A stretch of 64,000 nt of DNA from Pinus tabuliformis. Its lineage: Eukaryota > Streptophyta > Pinopsida > Pinales > Pinaceae. Every line of letters starts with the position of its first letter. The stretch's first letter is position 1. Both the position numbers and the translations under genes were made by a program. The DNA lies in NCBI GenBank assembly GCA_031772625.1, contig CM062810.1, positions 451,608,014 to 451,672,013 of the forward strand. The letters are read 5' to 3'. Below are positions 11,835 through 22,744 of this stretch, piece by piece. The notes below the pieces were generated by a model. It was not told the origin of the DNA. It saw only the letters and a program-made list of their open reading frames with translations, and made no database searches.

Positions 11835-12408
11835 CAACAAGTTCTCTAACTTTTAAAGGATAATGCCACTTCGGTGAAAAATCAAAGGAAACAATAGGTA
11901 GATCAACATTGTAGTGAAAAATGTTTTGATGTAGGTGATTGGGTATTTTTACTGCTACATCTCAAGCAAGCTATTTATGAGAAGGAAATGTTGGCAATAC
12001 TACATGCACTTAAAAAATGGCGACCTTACCGAATGGGAAGACTCTTCAAAGATGAGGATGTGGAAGCATTGTTTTATGCTATTTCTATTATCCAACCGGA
12101 TTGGATAAATGAAGCAAGGGATGAATGGAAGAAGGATGAAGAAGTATTGCCACTTATTCAAAAGTTGCAAAAGATCCCAATTCAAACAAAATTGCTAGAA
12201 ATTGAAGAGGAAGGAAAAATCATATTGGAACCTGGAGCAGCCACAGAAACAAGAACTCAATAGCTACAAAATCGATCAATTTCATAGTATCTCATCAATT
12301 GGAAGAACTTACCCGCTGAAGGTTCCACATGGGAGGATAGGAATTTTATACAGAAGCATCAAGAACTACTCAAGCATTGAGGACAATGCTTTTTGAAGGA
12401 GAGGGGCA
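11835..12408 (+). pseudogene. Element B scrambled pol scraps and chromodomain
   Basis: Reading on: LLKDN...FDVGDWVF (integrase C-terminal/GPF-side), then YEKEMLAILHALKKWRPY (RNase H, near 11965-12030). Next comes EDVEALFYAISIIQPDWINEA (the spacer between RNase H and integrase), and after a stop at 12261 and another near 12285 YLINWKNLPAEGSTWED (chromodomain, about 12285-12340). The final TGA is at 12378. The domain order is not that of a normal pol: an integrase C-terminal piece precedes RNase H. The chromodomain marks the parent as a chromovirus-type gypsy element. Confidence 0.75.
12395..12408 (+). promoter_or_regulatory. Element B polypurine tract
   Basis: GAAGGAGAGGGGCA lies directly before the 3' LTR start TGTTAGG, as expected for the plus-strand primer. 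Confidence 0.85.
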
Positions 12409-12741
12409 TGTTAGGCCCCTATACTACTAGTGTAACCCCTTATTGTTATTAGTACAACCCACTTATTATATTGATGTACCCATGTAGTGCCCATATTGTT
12501 ACTATTGTGCCCCACAGAAGCCCACTATTGTTATTATTGTGCCCTTACATTATTATTGTTATGTCGGCTCTGATTATGTTATGACCCCTTAGACTCCTAT
12601 ATATAGAACGGAGGTATTCTCATTTGTATCATCCAAGAATTGTTCATTTATGTAATGTAAAGGAGGTTGCCCCCTCAAAGAGGCTGAATTCTAAGGCGTT
12701 GATCTATCTTTTCTATGTTTTCTTGAGCTGGTTTCATAACA
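12409..12741 (+). repeat. Element B 3' LTR
   Basis: 333 bp, same ends and length as the 5' LTR. It is followed by AAAGC, the slightly altered second copy of the 5-bp target duplication. Confidence 0.93.
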
Positions 12742-13649
12742 AAAGCTAATCCAAGTAGTTAAATGATTACTATGAACTTACAAAGCTTTTCCAAGGATGA
12801 AATGATTCTTGTGATCTGGCAAAATAACTTACATCAACCATTTAACCCAATCCTACAACAAGAAATCATTAATGCTAAATGCAGAAACAAAAAGAAATAG
12901 AAACAAGAAATGCATGTGAATAAGAAGTGAAAAGAAGGAAAGAAAATGACACAAAAGGGATCTGAGGCTCCTGGGATGGAAAAGCACAAGGAAAATCAGA
13001 GACCTATGGAGGAGAAAAATATTTAGAAGGTGAACATGACATTAATCTTCATTATTTTCATCAATACAATTACATCCTTGAAAGAAAATACAATGCAGCT
13101 GTAGAAATACTAGTTCTCTCCACAAGAACACTAATTAAAATCAATCCCTAGAGGAAAATTTGACTTGTTACTTATACAAGATGATTAGGAATCATTCCCC
13201 ATGAAAGGAGGAAGATTTCCCCACCAAAATACCTTGATTATTGGATCTCATTCCCAATACTAGGAATCTACATTAAATGGCAAGGAACACATTCCTAGAT
13301 TTTTTCAATCATTGGAGTTCCACAATTTGTGCCATAATTCCATAATATCTTGTTGATTTACTATTTAATATTGATCCTCCTTTAGTAGGGAGCAAGCCCC
13401 TAAATTATATCCTCCTCCAAATCTTTGTAATCTACCCAATACTTTAATAATATTACACAAAAATAAATAATATTAGGTACAGATATGCAATTATTCATAA
13501 ACCTACCTGATGAATATATTAAATTTAAAAATACATTTTCTAATGCAAAAACATAGGGTTAATGTGTTTAAGGGTGGTTAGATGAGCCTTAATTTATGTT
13601 TGATTTAGAGGCATCAACCTTGATTTATGTCTAATTTAGAGGACCATCA

Positions 13650-16600
13650 ATATGCAAGCCTACTTCCACATTCCAAAATAGATACGCCTATCAACATAAA
13701 CGTTTACACCCAATATAACGTGGCACCCCTTATTAGTGTGGGTTTTTAGAGCATTTCTTCCCTCAATGTTACCAATTTTCTATTACCCATCCTCATATAA
13801 CCTTTCAAAGGCCTGTTGAGACCTTAAACAATGTTATTTTGGGAAATAGATTGGTGGAATCTATTGATTATGTTGAGTGATAGAATATGTACTTCTCCAA
13901 TAAAACTTTCCAAAGGGATATCATGCATGTCAGATGAATTTTTTATGTAAAAGTTACCACCTTGGGAAATTAACGTTCGAACTTATTCCTTTGGGGCCCA
14001 AAAGCCTTTGACATTTCATCTCCTAGGGTTAGGTTTTCCGATGTTTATGGTTTCTCCTTTCCACCATATGATAAAATGGCCTCCAAGCTTCATTGTAATA
14101 TAGTTCAAAAAAGGTGAACAACCATCACATCTATTCTCAAAGATAAGCCACTACCATCAAGCTAGTTTGTTTCCATTCTACATGTATACAATTTCAGGAT
14201 ATTCAATTTATTAATAGAATTCAAGTTTCACTATAGCTTTGTGTTTTGGATAAAAATATGCATTTTTTTTTTTTCTTCATAAATTCATATTGTATTAAGA
14301 AAATTATTGTAACCACATGATATATATGTATATCTAAAATTTTTATTGTTTATCTTAGTTTTTGGTATAAGTATGTGTTTCCTCTCCATTTCAAAGAGAG
14401 GACTCTTGGATCATACATTCAAACATTCTCCTATCCATCCATGCTTGATTTGAGTATTGTATGGTGTTCCCCCTCTTGGGCTAGGTTTACACATTTTATG
14501 AATAATATGGTACTATGATGAAATTAAAATGTGTCAACATAAGGACACTAATTACCTCTCATATCTTGCTAGACGTGCATCATTTTCTTTTATAAAGTAG
14601 TCATGGATGATAATCATGAAATGGACAAAGCTAAATCACCAACCTATATCAATCCTAACTATGGATCTACCAAGCACAAAGAGGTATCAAATGCATTTTA
14701 ACTCTGAAATAGGTTTGCATCCTAGGATATTTGATCTCGCTTGGTGGTTGGTAGATCCTTAATTAATATTGATCTAAAATAAGTTTAATTTCTCCCTTTA
14801 AGTAGTATATATTCCACATGAATACCATGGGTAATTTTTATTTTTATAAGGCTATTTTATTTGTAATTTGACCAATTTAAAATGATTACATTATATTACA
14901 TTACATTACAACATCTCTGCCATACTAGTCTAGAGAGTGCATGTTGGAACAATTAAAAAAACAGGCCACCAAAATGGCCTTGGACTTATTGAAATTTATG
15001 AAGATATGCATTAATCAAGATATTAGAGGTGATAAAATGAGAAGAAAAATCATGAAACCAATACTTAATAACACCTCAAGGCCATTTCTATCACATCATT
15101 TAACCTCAATGTTTTTCACATTCACTACATCAAGTAACATTTTATTTCAAAGAATTTATTCAATTATTTTACCTGACTTCACTACAACATTTCAAACGAA
15201 AGTTTTCCTTCTATAATGACATGGAATAAATAAAACATACTTTTGAAAATGAAATAAAAAAGAGTTACATCTTCATCCTACCATTTTTAATTTTTTCTTG
15301 CAATGATAGAAACGTGGAGAAGAGAACTATGAAAGCATTTCACAATGTACATGATAATATTTTGTGTTTATCATCTTGAATTCCACATGAATATGGTAAA
15401 AATAACACACATTCTCTTTTAAATCACTTGAGACATACCATGGATCACAACCTTGGAGCTATGATACCAAATGTTGTCTATTTTAGTGAATTTTTAAGAA
15501 ACATTCATATATAAACTTAAATTAATAGTGAGAAAAACCAAGTTGGAACATTATTTTATATTGAGCTCACATCTCTCGTTCTCCAAATGCAATTGGTTCC
15601 CAATGTATACAAGACTAGGTTAGCATAACAATAAATTGTGTTTAAATTCCTTTCATTATAACAATGTTGATCAATATTTCACTTTTTTCCATCAAATTCT
15701 CCTCCTAGATTATCTTCATGTCCTCATTATTAGTTTTCTATCTAATCATTTGGAAAAAAATTATTACACTAAGTTTATTCAACCAAACTATTTATACATT
15801 AATAGTCACATGTAAGAGGCATTCCTTCAAATATTCTTAAGTCTTAGCTAGAGGAAAACTTGAATATTTTCCTTCTATGTGAATTCATTAAACATAAATA
15901 AGTATTGTGGGACAAAATATTTGGTTAAGGGACATAATTTGTAACCTATGCAGTGATACTTAATGAAAACATTATCCTTTAGAATCTTTTGTTGATGCTT
16001 ACTGCAAACTCCTTATTATATTTTTGTTATGAAATTCAAGGACAGTGTTTATCTTTGAAATAAAATCATGTTTTACCAAATATGTTTGGAGAAGGAAGAA
16101 AGAAAAAAAACAAACTTCATTTAATCAATTAAACAAGTCTTCCTTATAATATTGTTTATAATAAGAAGTATTACTCCTATGAAAATTAGGTTAACCATTA
16201 GTTTAAATTAATTGAAGTCTCCCTCAATTTAATCTTGAAAGCATCCTCCACGTAAGTAGTTCAAGATCAACTTCAAGACTTAGTTGAACCATGATTTAGT
16301 ATTACCATGGGTGGAGGAGTCTTGAGATATCTTTTATAACCATAACAAAACATTTTTCTCGGGAAATGTTCCAATTAAAATGCAAAAGTAGTGGAAATGT
16401 TGGAAGCTACCATAATGAAAAAATAGGAAGGCAAGAAGGACATTGAAATCGATGGATACTCACAAATCCTTATCAATATCAACATTAGACACAAGAAGCA
16501 AGGTTATTAGGAGGTGGGAAGTATTTTGAAATGGGTCAAAATTGGAATTCTTTGGTTCTCTAACATCAATTTTACTCACATTTATAGAATAATTGAACAA

Positions 16601-17151
16601 ATCACTAAGAAACCAAACATTTATGGAGAAAGATAGTTTCAAATTGTTTTTTTCTTCCTATAGAATTCAAATATTAAGGATTGAGATCAAATGTAGACTC
16701 AAAATTTTGAATAGTATTTGTAAGAATTGTCCTCAAAGGAATTGGAAACTCAATGGTTCTATCTAATAGTGATATTTCCATGCAAAATAAATAGAAAGAT
16801 GAAGATATATAAAATACCTAAACGAACATATATAGGCCTTGGTTGGAGTACTCCTATGCAAATGATAGAGTGATATGGGCAAGTCACTTAATCAAGTGAG
16901 CCAATTCAAATTTGTAAACAAAAATATAATAAAAAATAAAACTAAAATGTATTTAAATAATTATCATAAAATTGCTTTAAAAATTAAATTTGATTTAATA
17001 TTATTTATTTTAATATTTTATTAGAACTTATTTAATTTTTCTTTATTATAATTATTTTTCAAAAATTTTAAAATGCATCTTTTTCAAACCTGAAATGATA
17101 AATTGGAAAACAAACTCATTTTTCAAAATTTTAGAGTTTCTATTTTTATAG
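13650..17151. other. Decayed AT-rich intergenic DNA
   Basis: About 3.5 kb without a supported gene. The longest plus frame (14941-15216, 91 codons) and others match nothing I recognise. Short (TTACA)n lies near 14888-14910. The part at 15850-16795 is related to the target segments near 46986-51430. The last bases, TATAG (17147-17151), are the left target duplication of element C. Confidence 0.6.
15850..16795 (+). repeat. Paralogue of the 46986-51660 target segment, without LINE
   Basis: From GAGGAAAACTTGAATATTTT through GTATTACTCCTATGAAAAT and GATGGATACTCACA to CTCAATGG the order of words matches 47041-47755 and 50755-51655. Crucially it runs straight through the site where the LINE sits in the other locus (TTTTACTCACA near 16570), so it shows the empty-site arrangement. 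Divergence is considerable, perhaps 20% by eye. Confidence 0.75.
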
Positions 17152-18214
17152 TGTTGTGGGGAAAAGTATCCGACTCGGATGACCCTATCCCTACTCTAAG
17201 GGTGACAGTCCTTAGCAACAACTGAAAGTAAAGCTTTGATTATTTTCCTTTATGAAAGTACAGAGAAGGAAGAAAAGATTAACCAACCGGTGTCTTTCGC
17301 TTTTGTCGATCCTGTCCTCTCTCTTTGTCTCTTGTTCCCAGCTCCTTGCTCCCTTTGCCGGCCCAGCTACACACAGATCCTGCACAAACAAGAGAAGGAA
17401 ACTACAAGAAACATGTACTCATAACTGATGCATGGATTAGAGTGAATCAGATATACAAGTAAATACAAAACATCAATGCAATACAAGTATATAGGAGAAC
17501 ATTCAAAGCTTTATTGATAGAAGTAAAAGGGTTCTGAGAAGGTTACAACCATCAATGGCTCCAATCCAACAGCACCTCCCCAGCAGCAAGAAATCTCCTC
17601 TTCACCTCTAGAAAGCAATCACCCAATAGCTCTAACTGTAAACCAACAGCACCTCCTTGCTTTGCACAAAATTCCAGCCTCCTTAGACCTCATAGAAGAG
17701 CTCTATATATAGGAGAGAAGAAGAGAGGATGAGTCAGCTTGAGGCTGGCATGAAGCTGACTAGTGTCCTCTCCCTCTTCAAAATAAACTTCAGTTCTTGA
17801 GTCCACTTGGAGATCCTTGCTTCCACTTGGAGTTTAAGAACCTCTTACTCATCACTGGGCGAATTCCCTGATCCAAGTGTCATTTTGGAAGCTTCCTGGG
17901 CATTTGACACCTTGCAGAATGACTGTGCCACTTAGCCAATCTCACCCAGCGCAGGTAGCCTTCATCATATTTGACTTACAGTGTAGGTACAAGGAGGAGC
18001 AGTTGCATTCCAGCGCAGATGCTCAGTGGAGCAGCTGACATGATCCAAAAATAGCCTGTTTTTGAGTGTTTTCAGGTGGAGAACTGATGGGAAGTGCTGT
18101 GGTTTGCTGACCTTATTCTTCTAGGGGTAAGAACAACATGTTTAGGGACTGAGGATCCCTGTAATTATTGACATTTCATGCTCCATGCTGCGAGGCACAA
18201 AAATGTCTATAACA
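17152..18214 (-). repeat. Element C left (3') LTR
   Basis: 1,063 bp. On the element strand it starts TGTTATAGAC and ends CCCCACAACA. It differs from the right LTR by roughly 15 substitutions plus small indels by eye (for example CTTCAAAATAAAC here, CTTCAGTTAAAC elsewhere). This is consistent with a moderately old insertion. Confidence 0.93.
17703..17712 (-). promoter_or_regulatory. Element C LTR TATA box
   Basis: CTATATATAG, about 500 bp into the LTR on the element strand. It also occurs at 25384-25393, 33193-33202 and 41041-41050. The predicted start is about 30 bp further, near 17675, which would begin the R region. The junctions of the partial LTRs and of the 66-bp fillers fall in or beside this stretch. 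Confidence 0.65.
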
Positions 18215-18229
18215 GTTGCCCCCTAAAGT
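18215..18229 (-). promoter_or_regulatory. Element C polypurine tract, unit 1
   Basis: On the element strand CTTTAGGGGGCAAC ends right at TGTTATAGAC, the LTR start. The same tract is found at 25895 and 33704. It is also present in inverted form before 25212 and 33021. Confidence 0.85.
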
Positions 18230-18407
18230 ATGAGGCCGTTTGTCGGGTGAAATGCTTTATCTAGAGGGTCCGAAGTTCATTCCAGTGCTGAGGAGGCGCC
18301 CTGTAATACAATACAATACAATACATTACTTCTCATTCTGCTTTCATGATCTAGCTGAGGCGGGCATTCCCATGCTCAGCTTTATAAATACATTTTGGTA
18401 CATATAA

Positions 18408-18473
18408 CAGACGATCGTCTGATGGTAGACTGATAATTTTCTGCTGAAATTATCATCCTTTGAATAGGATGAT
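18408..18473. repeat. Three consecutive hairpins
   Basis: A perfect 14-bp palindrome (18408-18421) is followed by GATAATTT/AAATTATC (18432-18439 with 18447-18454). ATCATCCT/AGGATGAT (18452-18459 with 18466-18473) shares its first bases with the previous stem. All are kept in units 2 and 3. Confidence 0.75.
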
Positions 18474-19366
18474 CATCTGCTGCAATGATGTACATGACAA
18501 ATGCTTTTATATTTCCTGAATATATATCGCAGCCCGGATGGATGAAACTAGATCTGGGGTCTTCAAACTCGTTCGATCTTCACTCTAAGTACAAGTCGAT
18601 CCATGTGAGAATTGCGCTGAAGTCGAACATGGAAAGACATCGCTTGATTACCGGCCAATAATGAAAACCGTTAACAAGCGCGAGAGGAATCACCGATAAT
18701 GATAATGACCCTCAAGGTACTGCAGTACAATTCACGTGGCGTGAATAAAGGACTTGGCGTCGAACGCCACGCAAAATCTTCTGGTCGAAGGTCATTGATG
18801 TATACCTGTCGCCGGAAGTGAGAAACTTGCCATTGAGGCATGCAAGCTTCAAAGTACTGATGGGGTTGTTCCTAGATCAACTTCTTAGATAATGAGCTGA
18901 AGTCGACAAGAAGTGATTCGTCAAAGGAGGGCCTTAATGAATCCCACATCAATGACACGGAACGGAGCTAATGATTTTAGTGGAGGTGAAAACAAACTGT
19001 GACATATGATTCAGGGTGGCGATCATGAATGGATGAAGGATAATGTATGGCAGTGGATGGGACACGGTTGACACTTTCAGAATGACCCCTCTTGAACATA
19101 TAACGACACTGATGCGATGGATCGGTAACATTACCCCAAATGTGGATGGTTTGGCGAGGACCATGGTGATGAGACCGGTGAATGAAACAACCCAACCCGA
19201 TGTGGTACGGAGGAAAAGTGTCATGTTCAAGAGTGACTTGCTACCATTAAACTTTGATGTTCTCCCAATTTTTCCCCAGTCATTTCTGACCAGTACCTCT
19301 TTATTTTTATCAAGCTTGAGGAGGATAACATATGCTTGTTCTATAACCTGCCCTTCGGGCAAGCCC

Positions 19367-19792
19367 ATCGCTATGATTTAACGAGCCTAGCGATAGGGAA
19401 ACTCGTTCTTGTCTAAAGACAAGTTTGTCACTATTTAATCATTTTAACGAGTCTAACGACAAGGAAAACTCGGTCCTTTTCAGTTTTAGAGAGTCTGAAA
19501 AGGTACAGAAAGTTAACTCCATAATTCCTTTTTCGTCAGCTAATCCCTTAAGTCCGAAAAAGTATAAAACAATACAGAAGGGATGGGTGTTCGGTACTTT
19601 TAACGAGCGGAACAAAACAAGCGCTCGATCTTTTTGTGCAATAATCCCTCAAGTCCAAAAAGATTAAAATCTAGAGGAGGGATAGCTCTTCCGGCCGTTT
19701 AATGAGCTGGAAGGCCAAAACTCGGCAAACTTTTCATATTTTACGAGTCAGTGAAAAGAGCTCAAAGAAGACTCGTCTTTTGAGGAACGAGT
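19367..19792. repeat. Array of interleaved inverted repeats (pseudoknot-like), unit 1
   Basis: Nine successive modules have the order A-B-A'-B'. Examples: ATCGCTA 19367 / AACGAG 19380 / TAGCGAT 19388 / CTCGTT 19402; CTTTTTCG 19528 / ATCCCTT 19543 / CGAAAAAG 19555 / AAGGGAT 19578; ATCTTTTTG 19628 / ATCCCTC 19644 / CAAAAAGAT 19656 / GAGGGAT 19677; CTTTTCA 19730 / ACGAGT 19743 / TGAAAAG 19752 / ACTCGT 19771. Stem A varies between modules while the B element and loop (TTTAACGAG or AATCCCT) recur. An RNA copy could form H-type pseudoknots. No known element is recognised. Confidence 0.75.
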
Positions 19793-20026
19793 GATAAACA
19801 GGGATAGCAGCAGATTCCAGGTACAGGTTGGAATTTTCCAATCACGGCAGTGTTACAAGGATGGCTAGGTGAAATCACTCTTCGCAGCTGTTTCTCAAAA
19901 GAGGTAAACAAACATATGGAGGTGAACGATTGGCCAAATGAACAGATGGAGGTGATGGCATATAAACACGACCAAGGGCTTTTAATATGGCTTTCAAAGG
20001 TTACATTTCTCGAGGTTGTTTACCGG

Positions 20027-20125
20027 TTCATTTTTTCTGGATGAGCTTGAATTGCTAGGGAAAGATTGCTCATAAACTACGTTTATTTTTTAAACGAGCA
20101 TGAACTTCTGCACAAAAACTGCTCG
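20027..20125. repeat. Two further interleaved repeat modules, unit 1
   Basis: ATGAGC 20041 pairs with GCTCAT 20068, interleaved with a weak TTCA/TGAA stem. CGAGCA 20095 pairs with TGCTCG 20120, interleaved with GTTTAT 20081 / ATGAAC 20100 (one G-T pair). It is kept at 27707-27805 and 35516-35614. Confidence 0.6.
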
Positions 20126-20173
20126 ATGATTTGCATGCCCCCAGCATCATAATGACGCATGTCAAAGGAGGGT

Positions 20174-22680
20174 TCAATCACCCAATGGCTCTAATTGTAA
20201 ACCAACAGCACCTCCTTGCTTTACACAAAATTCCAGCCTCATCGACATAAGACATGTAGATGCCCCCTCATCAATAATTGTTCGATGAACAGTTTTGTTG
20301 AGGGCTTTCACTTGAATAAGGAAAGCTAGTTGAGCTGGTAACTGAGGGTCATATCCTTTATGATCAAAGGCCACAAGATTGGAATCCATTGGGCCAATCC
20401 CACCTATTTCTGATAATAAAGCTTGCTCTTGGGAGGGGCAATTTTGTGGTACTTCAAGTGTCGACATAGTGGACGGCGATTGGGCCAGGTCCTTTACTAT
20501 ATTATAATTATGTGCTCCTTTGGCACGAGGATTAAATGTCGATTTGTGTACTACTCCCTTTGGCGACTTTATCATTGGCACAGGAACGATGGGTGGCACA
20601 ACTTCGGTCAAAGTTGTTGTTGAACTACTAGGTCGTTCATTAACCTTGTTGTTCGACAGCTTTGGATTCCCGTAATCTTTACTCCTTGTCAAAGCATTAT
20701 TCTGTTGCTTTGAGGTAGACAACATAAGCACTTGGGATCCGGAAGCATTTTGATTAGCAACCATATTTTGACCTGGATTAGGAAACGGATCAGTCAATAC
20801 TGCTGGGGTTTTTGAACTCTTGAAGAGTTTCTTAACTTCAGCTATATGTGGACAATATTTCGTCCAATGATCCTCATCGCATATATGACACCCTACCGGG
20901 GGTTTCCTTTTTCTTCCTGTCTTTTTCTTCTTGCCCCCTGGTTGCTTCAGTTGTTTGCCCTTGTCAGTCGACATGGCATTTACTTCTGAGTCAAGAAGTT
21001 TTTTATTTGCATTTTGACTGTAAATTTTGTGCTTGCCAATCACGTCATCGCCGGCGTGAGAGTCATTGTTTGATTTAGGAGGAGGAGGAATTGAGAATTC
21101 TGGTCTAGGGGCGTCAGGTATTTTGTCGTAGAGCGTGCCAGACTGAGTATAAACCAAGTCTAGATATTGCGCACGAGCTATAACTTGCTCTTCTGTTACG
21201 ACTCCCCCCTTGGCCACATCTTCCGTTATGGCCGGAAGTAATGACTTTATAAACCATTCAGCTAATAGCTGATCGGGAACATATGTTTTTACCATCCTAC
21301 GACGATGTCGCCATTCGTGTATATGATCAGATATATGAGTGGCCGTTGTCTGTTTGAAGTTGGTAAGGAGTTCTGTTCCTGTTTCATACCTTATCGGTAA
21401 TTGAAAATGGGTTAAAAAGGTTGTAGCTAAGGTACTGAAGTTGTCGAACGAAGCTCTAGGCAATTCAATATACCATTTTGCCACTGGACCCGTTAACGTC
21501 CTCTGAAAAAGGCAAAGTCTTATCGAATCATCATTCAGGTGTTTGATGAACACCATAGATGGAATGTCATCACGTGATTCGACGGGTCTTCACCTGGATT
21601 TCCATTAAATTTAGGAATGTCTGATGGAAGTTTGTGTGGAATCGTTGGCCACCAAGGGGCATAAGCAATTGGATCATTCGTCAGTCGGTTTAGATCTGGT
21701 AATTCTAGAGTTGCTACAAAGGGCAACTATTGATTCAGGTTAGGCGAAGCATATCCAGGATAAGATAGAATCGCCTGAGCAATGGGTCTTTGCATACCAG
21801 CATAATGTTGGCAACTTTGACAAGGTTGATGGGTATAACCATTATAGTATGGTTGCCCATTACTTACAAAGACTTGTTGCTCAGGTCCTTGATATGATTG
21901 CTGGAATTGCGGTTGTTGAGTTCGAACTAGCTCTGGTTGTTGGACCATTTGTTGATGCCCAATACTAGATGATTGACCAAGATGAGGAGTCACAGTACTT
22001 GTTTGATCCTGAGTCGCTCCAGATAAGGAGGCACTGACCTGAGGTTGCGATTGAGATGTCGAGACAAGAGGCTGTTGTGTGGCAACCTGAGAAACTTGGG
22101 GTTGACATACAGTAGGCAGCGCTTGTACTTGCGACGCAATCACCATACCAGGTATAGTGGCAACATTCGACACAGGGCAGACTGGTTGTATAGAATATAC
22201 AACTCCTGGTTGTCGAGGCAGTATTGGTACCCAACTGCTGGATGTAATTCCAGTTTGACCTGAACTTTGTTGTGAACTCATGGATGGGCATCCTCCCGGA
22301 GGAGGTAATGAAAGGGCATACTGCCCCCCATATGGTATCAATCCGGAACTCAAGGGGATCGATTGCCCAGATTGACCTCCAAATGGATCAATTTGGCGAG
22401 TTTCAACATAAGAAATACCAGATGATAATCCGGATGAAGAAATAGGAACTAACCATGTCGTTGTCCCTGATTGGACTCCGGCTTGTTGTTGACAATTTGC
22501 CGGGACAGATGGTATACCAGCGAACATCGTTGGAGTAGCAGCAGGAGGCTCTGCTGCAGCTGTGTCGGACGACACAGTCCTAGATGTTGATGGTTGTTCA
22601 AACATATCTAGTCTATCCAAAAGATTTCTTAGCGATTCTACAGGAACTTCCACTTGTGGTGGACTAACTTCGAAGATCAA
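20174..22680 (-). pseudogene. Element C unit 1 gag(-protease start), broken
   Basis: The frame starts near 22680 (MIFEVSPPQ) with a long Pro/Gln/Ser-rich part. A Retrotrans_gag domain follows (IPKFNGNPGEDP, then TLTGPVAKWYIELP) and then a zinc knuckle CHICDEDHWTKYC (C-x2-C-x3-H-x4-C). It ends at the first protease motif (IIDEGAST, with the catalytic Asp). Two lesions separate it from unit 2: a CAG-to-TAG stop at 21727-21729 and a 1-base deletion near 21538-21540. The C terminus runs into the 66-bp LTR-derived filler (20175-20240), which replaces the rest of protease. It is a non-functional copy. Confidence 0.87.
20175..20240 (-). repeat. 66-bp LTR-derived filler at the protease deletion, unit 1
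   Basis: These bases copy LTR positions 17616-17681 (CAATCACCCAATGGCTCTAA...). They sit where unit 3 has about 0.73 kb of protease and non-coding sequence (35656-36385). The same filler is in unit 2 at 27855-27920, so it predates that duplication. The source stretch starts just downstream of the TATA box, about where R begins. Confidence 0.85.
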
Positions 22681-22744
22681 CGAGGGAAGGGTGATGATTA
22701 TTCCGCTTAAAATAAATTTTATAACGACGCTTTAGACACAACTT

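Larger units (their letters stand above)
9981..12741 (+). mobile_element. Element B: 2.76 kb non-autonomous chromodomain-type gypsy element
   Basis: Two 333-bp LTRs (9981-10313 and 12409-12741), both TGTTAGG...CATAACA, flank a 2,095-bp body. The PBS matches initiator tRNA-Met and the PPT precedes the right LTR. Flanks AAAGA and AAAGC give a 5-bp target duplication with one mismatch. The body joins shortened gag, a repeated gag-linker/integrase chimera, integrase C-terminal, RNase H, integrase-side spacer and chromodomain scraps. Protease, RT core and integrase core are gone. The LTRs are nearly identical by eye, so it inserted after element A. Confidence 0.92.
3375..13649 (-). mobile_element. 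Element A: gag-only Ty3/gypsy LTR retrotransposon, minus strand
   Basis: The orientation follows from a primer-binding site at 8916-8937 and a gag reading frame, both on the minus strand. The LTR end seen at 3375-3531 matches 13493-13649, so these are the same ends of two LTRs. Most of the left LTR was cut off by the LINE and lies outside the window. The right LTR spans 8941-13649 but includes the 2.76 kb element B plus its target duplication, leaving about 1.94 kb of LTR. The body (3532-8940, 5.4 kb) holds only a decayed gag; the rest is repeat-rich non-coding DNA. I see no RT, RNase H or integrase. The PBS type is that of the Athila/Tat group. Confidence 0.8.
8941..13649 (-). repeat. Element A right (5') LTR, interrupted by element B
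   Basis: On the plus strand the LTR opens with TGAGCCTC at 8941 and closes with CCATCA at 13649, giving TG...CA ends on the element strand. Removing element B and one target duplication leaves about 1.94 kb. The host flank after it is ATATG. A CCTGTAG/CTACAGG cluster near 9508-9590 matches those in the body. Outside element B I see no coding sequence. Confidence 0.72.
18230..20173 (-). other. Element C unit 1, 3' non-coding region
   Basis: About 1.9 kb between gag and PPT, repeated in all three units. Open frames on both strands (139 codons minus at 18949-19368; 112, 80 and 64 codons plus) match no family I know. They stay open mainly because the units are recent copies. The region is rich in short inverted repeats: a perfect palindrome CAGACGATCGTCTG at 18408-18421, hairpins at 18432-18454 and 18452-18473, CGTGGCGT/ACGCCACG near 18737-18771, and the interleaved array at 19367-19792. 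Confidence 0.7.

Noticed and set aside
14941-15216. 91-codon plus frame in the spacer
   Set aside because: No motif, low-complexity AT-rich composition, no promoter or homology that I can see.
18949-19381. A 139-codon minus frame and a 112-codon plus frame on the same DNA, open in all three units of element C
   Set aside because: The units are recent copies, so shared openness is expected. The two frames overlap antisense, match no family, and lie beside the hairpin-rich non-coding region.
19367-19792. CRISPR array
   Set aside because: The recurring words are short inverted repeats with unequal spacing, not identical direct repeats with equal spacers, and the DNA is plant nuclear.
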